DNA of 64,000 bases from a virus. The DNA lies in IMG/VR virus record IMGVR_UViG_3300037189_016726, positions 1 to 64,000 of that record; one strand, 5' to 3'. Below are positions 12,101 through 19,500 of the stretch, one piece after another; the first letter of the stretch is position 1, and every line of letters begins with the position of its first letter. Below the pieces are notes generated by a model. The model was not told the origin of the DNA and made no database searches. It saw only the letters and a list, made by a program, of their open reading frames with translations. The position numbers and the translations under genes are program-made.

Positions 12101-14432
12101 TTTTAATCCAGTTACTCCCGGTTTTGTTGATTCAAAAACTGTTAATGTTCAGATACCACAGGGAATTTCTGAATTAACTATGTACTTTGACTCTAATAAT
12201 CCAAGACTAAGTAATCAAAGTAAAGATTATACACCAAGCACAGTTAGATTATTAAGTGTTTCTGGCGTTAATTTACCAGTTGAATTAATAACAGCAACCA
12301 CAGACACAATTGAGTCTGTTTTTGATGGATATGAAACAGTAAAGGTTGCAGATGAAATTCCAGAAAGAACAGTTACAATTCCACCAACATTAAGACCAAT
12401 CCAAAATGATAATACTAAATATTGTCAATCAAGCACATGCGTTGAAAAAAATATGGGTAATCAAAAAATTCAAGACGGACCAGTTGTTGCCGCACAAGAA
12501 GTTGAGTCAATAACATCATTCTTAGCTGGAGATAATAGATCAAGAATAACGCTTCTTAGTGACTCAAGTTTGGTTCAAGGATCTTGCCTTTTAGATTCTG
12601 ACAATAGAATACCAGAAAATACAATCAATTTCTTAAGAAGTTTGTATCCATCTAGTAAACCATTTTCAAGTAATAGTGGGCGACAGTTTGATACTATAAC
12701 TAAAATAGTTTCCCCAGAAAGAGGAAGTCCACAAAAGTATTTCTCAATTTCTGAAAATGATGGAAACAACCTATTATTTAATCCACCGTTACCAGCAATA
12801 CAATTACCACTAGCATCTTTTGATGATAAAGAATCAGATTATGATCCAAGGTATATCATAAGGCCATTAAATCCTTATACTGATGATATGCCTGACTATA
12901 TAATTAAAAACATCAAGAAGAATGCTATTGATTCATTTATATCGCTACAAAGTGATAATGGAGCTACTGCTAAGTTTAGTGGAATAATAGAAGGAACTAT
13001 GTACGAAGACGCTCCATTTGTCGGTGGTATGCCACAGTTAATGAAAGACAAAGGATATGATTATTTAGATTTTGATAGATTTCCATCTGGATACCCCGGC
13101 GACTTATTCGGATATTCTATTGATCTATATCAAAATAAATTAATAGTTGGATCTCCATTCTCAGCATATTCTAAGGAAGAAATTAAACCTTGGAATTATT
13201 ATATTGATGGCGGCTCTGAATCTGGAATAAAAATTGGATATAATGGCGGCGCTGGCGCAGCATACATTTTTGAAAAAACTAATAATGGAGATGGGCCACT
13301 AGGAACAAAAACACCTTGGGAATTTATCCAAAAAATTAGACCACAAAGCATCAATATTGGTAGCGGAAATGTTGGAATTGGAGTTGTAAATGATCAATTC
13401 GGATATGATATATCTATTGATGGAGACATTATAGTTGTTGGCGCTCCCGGTCATGATTTTGGAAATTATAACGAAGAAGAAGTTGGATCATTTGGTAGGA
13501 AATTCTTTAATAGAGACTTCTATATACCACTAAGAACAGTGCATGATTTAGGAGATCAAACAACTAGAAATACTCTAAATAAACATGAACAAATTATCAA
13601 TAATGGCGCTGTTTTCACTTTTGAAAATAGAATCATTGATTGGAATAGTAAAACTAAAAAATGGATATATGTTGAAAAATCCGTTCCAGAAGGGTATAGC
13701 GATGGAACACAGAATAGTATAAATGATAAGTATGGAAAATCTGTTGCTATAGATAAGTCTAATAGAACCGATGCTGACTATACCATCGTTGTTGGATCTC
13801 CATTTCATGACTATGCAACCAGTGGAAATCATATTTCAGAACAACCAATGAATGACGCTGGTTCAGCATATATAGCTGATATAGTCTTAAGAAGACAGCC
13901 AGCGGCCAAACCAAGTCCAAATAGTTTTATCAATTCTAGAGTTTTTGGGTTTACCTATGATAATGAAGATAATATAGTAAGGTTGGATTTTGTTAATAAT
14001 AATGATGATAATAAGCTATATTCAGCTAGTGGAATTATATACTCAAATATACAGGGTGAAATTTTCTTAGAGGCTTCTGGTCAAGACCCAGCAACTAAGG
14101 GATTTATACAACATCGGCCCTATATTATGGCTGTTGATGGACAATATGTATACGGAACTCCGTCCTATGAAGGTATGACTTTAACAACATTTGGCAAATT
14201 TGACCTTGAAAATACCATGAATATGTTTACAAATGTAGGAGATAATTTTGTGTATAATAATGTAGGACTGTATACTAGCGCAATCACAGGATTTGCTTCT
14301 GGGGTTCCATCTGGGCTGTATTTGTTTATTGAATCTCAAAATACAACAGATATTTCCTCAAGTTTGACACTGATAGCTAGTGGGATAGGAAGCGATACTG
14401 ACACACTAAATCTGCGTATCAGAGGAAAATAA
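3150..14432 (+). CDS. Giant tail adhesin-like protein with FG-GAP propeller motifs and a vWA-like segment
   Basis: This 3760-residue protein starts 3 nt after the tape measure stop. Seven FG-GAP-like motifs (pattern FG.S.A...d.I.VGSP) begin near residues 1680, 1783, 2092, 2224, 3318, 3416 and 3527, the number in a seven-bladed integrin-type propeller. Between motifs 2 and 3 lies a vWA-like segment with MIDAS-type residues D1952-x-S1954-x-S1956, T1993 and D2040. Residues about 835-1010 look like a LamG/concanavalin-type sandwich. Residues about 1334-1510 and 3688-3755 carry short repeats of the form SLYT/NLYT. Segments at about 2350-2437, 2763-2820 and 3130-3167 resemble pieces of class I amidotransferase/ThuA-like Rossmann folds. 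Its position after the tape measure suggests a tail-tip or side-fibre adhesin. Structural role is likely; the host receptor and domain boundaries are inferred from motifs only. Confidence 0.7.
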   Translation: MLTDCLPCQLKRTSRIKSTSSLKVSSISDLSPKARLSGIGGLKLDISKKIGFTARLTVDSDFKAKENMTFGLNELSQSGEGDIRGILSVSGNLIGRVSSSSSIQNVYVDKFAGPISSLSSVNNFFSTERLYPISDVIVDNIVDKNLNNSNLFPSIDDGIFTGNYTENYKISKLISDDANSYIQPSSIITDGNFRYKFEVTKPFAIKDSFLFIRASAPISNYTSSTPPRYSLSNIKLEDPSGNLIIKYKDIILRGDSDYSKDNVNYTTYISEPEINNLSLGTWEYNYPLMEEEDGYTLNIDIASLCLDDPFDTGFNKGYEYDCVSLESELSEILPLLPQPNNSIRISSIEILNSGGVGVLRDNYVTLYSEVQAVGQRISRSIKPSQLLNKDFDTGIYPTVKSLWKSNNGLVNNSSTAGSNALQNILVNESKNDFIVLDYIDGVSDSGKLNLKFSHTPPVYVDEYSDGSFNFGQLSRNFKSAKFNRVAPVDNFFTVDSAELKITAKKAIGSRDYVIDVVGYSDDKLLNITSAVGGFLQNVSGVGDIPISSGFSNIDDLGISSETISDKSSYYSSSLTNNAGGDHYQLTSSPVVNSTSFDDYIIPLKIYDDRVSIGKSRDYSSSSFFENLYLDIFPIPSGASISNVELIVYYKPSNGLMLHTLGQGSRQVGHATVKIYPSRRQINDDIINTGPEYAPISLIEDIPHGYKTTTTLKTNYPRRWRGVDGTITSGPFDPYQFDFSFYNPQLATPFLSGYFSFNNDIDGIIISDEIPDFSPISGFYIGEYNVIKNIGLRFNSTSAFTENTPYTTIDWTSIEGYENDPLYGLISDSYDNAVRVHGSNGYINFGNIDTVSGFAIFARFSPDINMSGIGYNLWNSGIIFSKHDDEEDLIFALGYEDGYLTGYARDSDGNIHSVQDAASYDEYQYPLSVILTYNDNLSQKLKLYTDNEKNFNGDDALSNWNCLRDESSEFTLDTNNSDLTFGYSKNDNIGISAFITDIGISTYNTSGTNIVSLLMPVDLINKQMVADKFFETLRHKFWKEIEPTVADEFKLWQYIDEDTSDWHLGAFEYNSFSPAYDSFTKRVGSDYLIHRLKHDGSSYSFTTDLLLPSSVPTEGISYHSQIENDFLRFNLSDIPDANPNFISVAPRICKTLPRGYNFAERAMVVDTIIQHECDTTISWNDGTFGPKLIVSLYTKNQEPIDRPSKVNWGLINRHTHYLEISGHWTKLSSTFDFNDLIDTSEPWANFDQDRNISEFEAKYYSTDINDMFLQYDLVYPSGQPFDSKIKIHSATVRLEDALIRAADLNSSFNLIGSGEFKSLTDINLYVGGLEVTSGDMSLFIDSQPIPTSSSVMNVFCSGGDWIKNHLSLYVLTIGTIDSSNSDNYQSFDIFGSSRILGPALFIDGKTNQFDEQNLSLFTENLLASQTASGNLSLFTSNKLLSDVNKASFNMYIFCNTYTSHFPYDKMSLYTEVQNLYDRSQNSFNLYASAQDYTITTLDNSFNLYTLNYLAYNQELTQQTTIGWNNVSVGKSIELDDNIYATLNANDEIRGVDLICYGKCDNGIPCQEDSVFLHEQLWKAPIECIDGGIFRAKKTYTNLSTRGFNTDVGYSGHFYGIRKYTDLIPNAPYKVVITGKTGSTNRIEIPKEFEELNYPIEGFGQSGTKLIGDEPYVENGRQINAHYGKSVAVKKDLIAIGSPFSTVYDSNDYALENAGTIFLYRRLPAPSGNEWSLNLNEHKSGWMLEDQINLPTGYIRDYYTQQSTVLFPGFDPITERYWNVGQEGRQFGHSLDLAIHPVNNSLNEPNKQILVVGGPSSNWTRTFDQLNPEKVQIALIIFTDEFSPVSSDGRTYVNIIENIKNKDLIFKYFSDPSTQFDVKLIIFEPTLDQQITSLDFPDPKPTFITKKRIHRAWGNDPQTETILNEIKDGFHEAFPYDENALNNNIPPLLGFYVDNSWSLGKASLNGKNGGGAIDQFIDYYKDYSFTHGLVDFHGTPCSGAVTEFIPNFGDSENWIKMSIDILNHTLDTGRLVKDNQVRFITDNIGSQYFNPNLGEFNHIPTSGGRVYIFEKESGSWSLIQQIDSPLDSYGIPDRFGHAVAISDNAEVIAVGSPYIDNACEIYEYDSDEKLRLYREIGTWINYKSSASGGVGKYTNLRSSYIANISKLGLIEAGKTLYVALDTTERFDARRYLNISEYSNIKSLKYSSLSINGTWEFLTERFVPTPRLGYSVAVNDDGTIVAVGCPTDSLNAFDDGNVWRGYCSYNDPLNIDNINGEIKPGWISNTNAGSVRVLSSRNYYPHNTAVEYTKFGNLQQSLSKPEDSRYFSYLSNIFKDHNFYKTGFSDLDIPQEAGLAFIITPEIDAVSEEILTKITNWLALGDRNLVLVGNDPVWEENGIYSKSNDIINKILTGLNSRMRLHPARNKYEALVSGCSVNIMQSFTPDYSTPSNIKTGSVRGYGVGDIKMYFPDYQAFTPCSNGSEGSPINGKCELPLMHNGDLRAQWTNECLTCPPNERTITYPVNWPLVFNNFTPPCCISNLGIQTYDLKNFAPVPLLVAAEYSEPITVTYPAVPARYEKVPKYKTVTVRRSNQYSRFNNDNIGNNIEFIWSADNSNYTSLKNISNYPHDGKFFDPEAIDDRDSILQAQAISKEESSYVTQQVDICRTYAAKQRYLNTTSEIVLIAGVETESRNLLYSGNASDANIALYASIASISSARSSSIAQLNSWTNRTSFKDGFSNSYLYELFQSLLHNIQLNADQPYNNDICWVANPNTLPSDSELNVLKDWLKTGNKRLVITYDNSQSKAALISNLCNKFDMFISPLYLGGANNKYAESSSYGLMFNTNNSIFDTIDSSKINSYNLNQNSINFIPIKTNVNNLDHENQYIIAYEDSPITISKKEFVGYWQMKSGITKVTFPVVAGSGYKIFINTVSETKSDTESLKVYIGNAAGSPSVPYPTLPSKISLQDIGETDQFYAVEEASICSKITFNPVTPGFVDSKTVNVQIPQGISELTMYFDSNNPRLSNQSKDYTPSTVRLLSVSGVNLPVELITATTDTIESVFDGYETVKVADEIPERTVTIPPTLRPIQNDNTKYCQSSTCVEKNMGNQKIQDGPVVAAQEVESITSFLAGDNRSRITLLSDSSLVQGSCLLDSDNRIPENTINFLRSLYPSSKPFSSNSGRQFDTITKIVSPERGSPQKYFSISENDGNNLLFNPPLPAIQLPLASFDDKESDYDPRYIIRPLNPYTDDMPDYIIKNIKKNAIDSFISLQSDNGATAKFSGIIEGTMYEDAPFVGGMPQLMKDKGYDYLDFDRFPSGYPGDLFGYSIDLYQNKLIVGSPFSAYSKEEIKPWNYYIDGGSESGIKIGYNGGAGAAYIFEKTNNGDGPLGTKTPWEFIQKIRPQSINIGSGNVGIGVVNDQFGYDISIDGDIIVVGAPGHDFGNYNEEEVGSFGRKFFNRDFYIPLRTVHDLGDQTTRNTLNKHEQIINNGAVFTFENRIIDWNSKTKKWIYVEKSVPEGYSDGTQNSINDKYGKSVAIDKSNRTDADYTIVVGSPFHDYATSGNHISEQPMNDAGSAYIADIVLRRQPAAKPSPNSFINSRVFGFTYDNEDNIVRLDFVNNNDDNKLYSASGIIYSNIQGEIFLEASGQDPATKGFIQHRPYIMAVDGQYVYGTPSYEGMTLTTFGKFDLENTMNMFTNVGDNFVYNNVGLYTSAITGFASGVPSGLYLFIESQNTTDISSSLTLIASGIGSDTDTLNLRIRGK

Positions 14433-16207
14433 TGATAACAGTATACTATAGAAATGTTACGCCATGCGTTATTAGACCAACACCATTTGTGTCTATTTCT
14501 TATAGCGCCCAAAGAAATAAAATTGGAACTCTTGGCGGCAGTTACGACATTACTCTAACTGGTACTATTATTGATGATGAAGGTTCACCACTACTTTTTG
14601 ATAATTCGATAAAAAGTACGGGTAATTTTTCTACAGATTATGCTAGACCAGCATCTCAAAGTATAGGTCTTGATCAAAAGTTAAGATCAATATTGCAAAA
14701 ACAAAATGTTATTAGAGAATTATTTTCTTCAGATGGTCAAAGAATAGAGATTTTACCAATTTCTAACGATCCCGGCAACGGTGGAATTAATACCGGAGGA
14801 TCAGACGAACCAATAATGGTATTTTATCCAACTATTCAATCAGTAAATTTTGAAGAGGGAATATATGTAAATACTTGTAAATATACTATTACATTAAAAG
14901 CTGATACTATATTAGATGCTGAAAATAAAGTTTATTTAGATGGAGTAATATCTAATACATTTTCAAACTCAGTATCAAGTAATGATTCTTTATTTTATTA
15001 TAACGACGAGAGATTGACGCAAGAATCAATAATAAATACGTATGGTGGATTTGTTGAAGATTTTACAGAGAATTGGGCAATTGAAGTTGACGATCAAAAT
15101 GGTATAACAAATACATATATTGATGAAAATGATGATACCCAAGATAGTATTCAAAATATAAGAACATATAGATTAACAAGAAATATGAATGCTACTGGAA
15201 AAGTAACATATTATCCATCTGGCAACAATGGAACGGTTGTCAAAAGTGAAGCTTGGAAACAAGCAAAAGATTTCATAAAGAAAAAAATTGCTATTGCTAA
15301 TGATGGAGTATCAGAGTATCCAAGATTTGATATAGAGTTAATATTTGCAAAAGATTTTCTTAATCTTAGTAATCTATACGGTGGATATAATCACTCTCGC
15401 ACCGAAAACATAGATAAAACTAATGGTCAATATAGTTTAACAGATACTTGGTTATTATCAAGTGGAACAGCTTATGAAAACTACAATATGAGTATTAGTA
15501 GTAGTATAGACGCTCCATTAATTAATCTATCAATTCAAGGAACTATAAAAGGTTTAACGAGTATACCAATTAGTGGAGCATTATATGGAGGTAATGATAC
15601 CTCACCCATAAACTCACCGTATCAAAATGCAGTTAATAAATATCGTCAAATCAGCAACAATGGACAATATGGATTAACATCCGCTCTATATAAAAGAGCG
15701 CAAAATGCTATGTATCCAATAGTGCCTAACGCTCAACCAAAAAGTTTAAGTTTAGGTTTGAATGCGTTTACTGGAGAAATAACATATACTCTTGAGTTTA
15801 ATAATCGTCCTATGAATTATATTTCTGGAGTATTATCAGAAAATATTTCTATTAGTGATACTTATCCCGGAGATGTTTTTGCCGTTATACCAGTTATTGG
15901 TAGACAAACCGGACCTATATTACAATATATTGGGGGTAGAACAGAATATCAAAGAAGTGTTGGAATAGAATTCAATGTTGATTATACAAATTTACCATAC
16001 GGTAGAAATAGAAATAGTTTTGTATTATCAAAACCAAGTTTAAATGAACCAATTAGAACTCAAATTAATGAACTAATTACATCACTAAGCCCAGCTAATG
16101 AGCCGGGAATTAGAAAATATTTTTTAAATCCACCAGCAGAAAGTTGGAACCCAAAAGACGGAAAATATTCTTTGAATTTAAATTGGACATATGAATTGGA
16201 TCATTAA
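14432..16207 (+). CDS. Tail/baseplate protein, 591 residues
   Basis: The ATG overlaps the stop of the giant adhesin gene by one base (TAATG), with AGAGGAAAA just upstream, so the two are translationally coupled. The protein is rich in Asn, Ser, Thr and Ile and appears mostly beta-stranded. It has no signal peptide or membrane segment and no catalytic motif that I recognise. An early segment reads like a beta-sandwich found in tail-tube or baseplate proteins (LGGSYDITLTGTIIDD, about residues 34-49), and a related strand pattern recurs near the C-terminus. From its place between the adhesin and the hub-type gene it is probably a baseplate or tail-tip component. No specific family is assigned. 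Confidence 0.6.
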   Translation: MITVYYRNVTPCVIRPTPFVSISYSAQRNKIGTLGGSYDITLTGTIIDDEGSPLLFDNSIKSTGNFSTDYARPASQSIGLDQKLRSILQKQNVIRELFSSDGQRIEILPISNDPGNGGINTGGSDEPIMVFYPTIQSVNFEEGIYVNTCKYTITLKADTILDAENKVYLDGVISNTFSNSVSSNDSLFYYNDERLTQESIINTYGGFVEDFTENWAIEVDDQNGITNTYIDENDDTQDSIQNIRTYRLTRNMNATGKVTYYPSGNNGTVVKSEAWKQAKDFIKKKIAIANDGVSEYPRFDIELIFAKDFLNLSNLYGGYNHSRTENIDKTNGQYSLTDTWLLSSGTAYENYNMSISSSIDAPLINLSIQGTIKGLTSIPISGALYGGNDTSPINSPYQNAVNKYRQISNNGQYGLTSALYKRAQNAMYPIVPNAQPKSLSLGLNAFTGEITYTLEFNNRPMNYISGVLSENISISDTYPGDVFAVIPVIGRQTGPILQYIGGRTEYQRSVGIEFNVDYTNLPYGRNRNSFVLSKPSLNEPIRTQINELITSLSPANEPGIRKYFLNPPAESWNPKDGKYSLNLNWTYELDH

Positions 16208-16209
16208 TT

Positions 16210-16599
16210 ATGGGATTATTTACTCCACTCACGTATGAACAAAAATATGGACACCTCTCTAATCCAAGCGGTGTTTTAGCTTCCGGTCAAGCTAATTTTG
16301 AAGATCCTTTACAGATAGAAACCACTACAGTATTTACATCCAGCGTACCTTTATTAAATCGCAATGGATTAGTTTATACAGAGAATAATTATCTATCCAA
16401 CGCTAAACAGTCAAGAGACTTTTCTATAAATGACTTTCAAGTTTTTAATCCATATATACATTACTACCCATCACCGAATGCTGGTAATGGTATAATAAAT
16501 AAAAAAGCATCAGCATTTGAAATAAATACATCTGGTTTTTACAATCTAGCTGTTTCTGGATTCAATATGTATAACACAAAATATAGGCCACTATCATGA
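16210..16599 (+). CDS. Small tail protein of unknown function, 129 residues
   Basis: It lies 2 nt after the previous stop, and its own stop overlaps the next ATG (ATGA at 16596-16599), so it belongs to the tail operon. The product is soluble-looking, rich in Asn, Ser and Tyr, with no Cys and no recognisable motif. I do not recognise the family. Size and location would suit a small baseplate wedge or linker protein, but that is inference from context alone. Confidence 0.55.
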   Translation: MGLFTPLTYEQKYGHLSNPSGVLASGQANFEDPLQIETTTVFTSSVPLLNRNGLVYTENNYLSNAKQSRDFSINDFQVFNPYIHYYPSPNAGNGIINKKASAFEINTSGFYNLAVSGFNMYNTKYRPLS

Positions 16600-19500
16600 C
16601 AGAAGTTGTTTATAATCGACCAGCGGGAGATCATTCCATACAACCAGCTTCTGGTTATTATGGAATTAATTGGCCTAGCACTAGCGGCGTTATACCTCAA
16701 AGCTTTTCAATGGGTGGATGGACTTCTGGAAATTTAGGATATGTACAGCAAACTTTCCTTGGGGCTTCTATACGATCTTTTAATTTAAATGGAGGTTTTG
16801 GAGACACTAGTTCTCAACTTTCTGTAGAATTGATTAATGATGAGTTCAATGTATCAGACAAAAAATCAAAGGGCGAAGGCGATGATGTTTATCACAATGG
16901 AACATACGACACTTTTGCTCCACCTCCAGTTGGATCTCCTGTATTTTTCAAATTTGGATCTAATTACGCAACAGTAGCAGAAGCCTATAAAAAAACTTTT
17001 GATGATCTATATAATACATCCACTTTCTCAAATATTCAACCTAAAGTGGTAGGAAATTACGATAAAAATAATTTTGTAGAACTCCAAAATGGACAATATA
17101 TTGACATACAAAATGGTAAAATATTAGATAATAGCGAATTTTTAAATAGTAAATATCGAGGTAAAGATCATTTGACATTTGGCGGTATTTTACAATCTTA
17201 TGTTCAAAATCGTGGCCCAGCGGGAAATCCACTATATTCTGTTCAAGTTGTTGACCCCAGAGAAATATTATCCAACGCTATAATTGTGTTAAATAATTAT
17301 GCTGGCACAACTCATAAAAACCCAAACATGTTCAACATATATGGATTTTTAGAATATGACCCAACAGAAACTTTACAATCCCAATTGGAATCTTTTTATC
17401 CAAACAAAAACGTTCTAACAAAATATGTCAATTCTTCTGGAATATATTCGTATTCTGGATATGATATTCGTGGGATAAATGGTGTTGATATTTTTAGTAG
17501 TAGTGGAAATTATGATTTTACAATAGGTGGTGCGTCGTACAATTTTTTACAAAATTATCCTGTTAGAATGCCAATAACTGGAACCGGTTTTTCCAGAAGA
17601 GGAAATCAAGGTATCCCATACTATAGACTAAGACAAGGATTAAATGCTTTACTTGGAATTGATGGATTATTACCTCAAGAATATACAGACGCTGGTTTTG
17701 GTAGCTATATCAATTTTCGTGGTTTTAATTATTTAGTTGATCTTGGTGGACTCAAAAAAATAAGCGATTACTATTTCTTTGATTTTGATCAAATGAATCT
17801 TTTAGATTTGTGTTTAGAAATTTGTGATATTACAAGTAGCGATTTATTTGTAACATTATTGCCCATCATTGAGCATCCTGTATCGCAGCGTTTTTATGAT
17901 TACAACAAAACCAAGATGAAAGAAAATAAACCAAAAGAAATTATTGCTGGTATTATTAGAGTTGATGCTATAGATAGATCAAAACAACCAGAATATGGCG
18001 CAATTAAAAAATATATTGACAGTTTAGCTAGTAGTGGAATTTTTGTTGAAAATCAAGATGTTGGGTTTGAATTATCTAATGTAACAACTGATAAGTTTAT
18101 AGTTGGCGCTCAAGAAGTAGATATGTATTATTTCTCAGGCAACGCTGATAGAGATGAGCTAGAAATAAGAAAACAAAAAGCTGGCTATTCAAACAGTGCA
18201 GACTTTCTTGTGGGTGAACAGTGGAAATTAGAAACATCTTTAAAACAACAGATTATTCCATATTATGGACTACTTGGAAGTAATGGAAATAAAGCTGTAA
18301 CTATTCCAAAAGGGTTTGGTGCTTATCAACAAATTTTACTTGATACAACGGGTTTAAACGCTAATGGTGTTGGAAATTATTATGTTGCAACAGAAATGGA
18401 ATTAAGAGCAGCTTTAGTGTCATACACAAGATGGAAAGATTTCTTAGTACTATATAATGATTTATATATGGAAAGCATTGAAGATAATGACGCTTTAGAA
18501 CAATCAGCTTTAGCACAAACAGCCGCTCCACCCGCCGGTGCGCCAAATGTTGTTCAAGTAAAACCAAATATATCAAATAATTATGCAGTAACTGTTCCAA
18601 GGTCAGTTTTTGATACAGATAAAGAAGTTCCATATGGAGATGACGATTTACCATCTAGTCCATGCAATCCACCGTATGGATATCCTTTATATTATAAACG
18701 TGCTACTAAAATTGGTATTTCAGAAGCTGGATTAGCAGGATTACAAGGATCGTATAATACTATTCTAACAAATTTGGCAGCATTACAAAATGCCTCTGAT
18801 GATGATTTTCCAATCTTGTTGAGATCTCAATGGACTGCTTACACTGAAGGAACTGGCCCAAATGGCGTTCAAAGCGATGAAGAAAAGCAATTCTACGATT
18901 GGATCAAATCATTAATAGATAGCGGCAAAAAGAAAAGCGAAGTTATAGGATTGATAGAAAATACTTTAACCGGTCTAGCAAGATCATTTAAGATATTGAA
19001 TAGATTGAGTAAAAAAACAACAGAAAATTCTCTAAGGGTATACAACTTTATAAAACAGATAGCAGATGAATGTTTTGGTAGAAAATTTTTGATTAGAATT
19101 CCAAATGAAGTTAATCTATGGTATAGTTCAAATATTAATCTTGAAAATGATGACATTAATATAAATGCTTATTCTCAAGGACCATTCGGTTTTCGTCCAA
19201 GATCAATTAATTATGATCCAAATTATGAGTACGGAAACGTGTTTAAACAACTAATAAGAAGCGAAAGAGAAAAAAATGGAAACCCAAGTCATTTTATAAC
19301 TTCATTTTTAACTAAACTTGATAACGTGGGATATTCAAAATTTAAAGGCGCTTTACATACAAATTGGAATCCAATAGCTGAAAAATATGAATTTAATTAT
19401 GAACCAAATAAAGATGGTGGATTTATAAATTTTGATTTATATGAAAATGTATCAAATTCTAAGAGTCTTGGTGTGTCTCAGGGGTTAATACCTCAAGATG

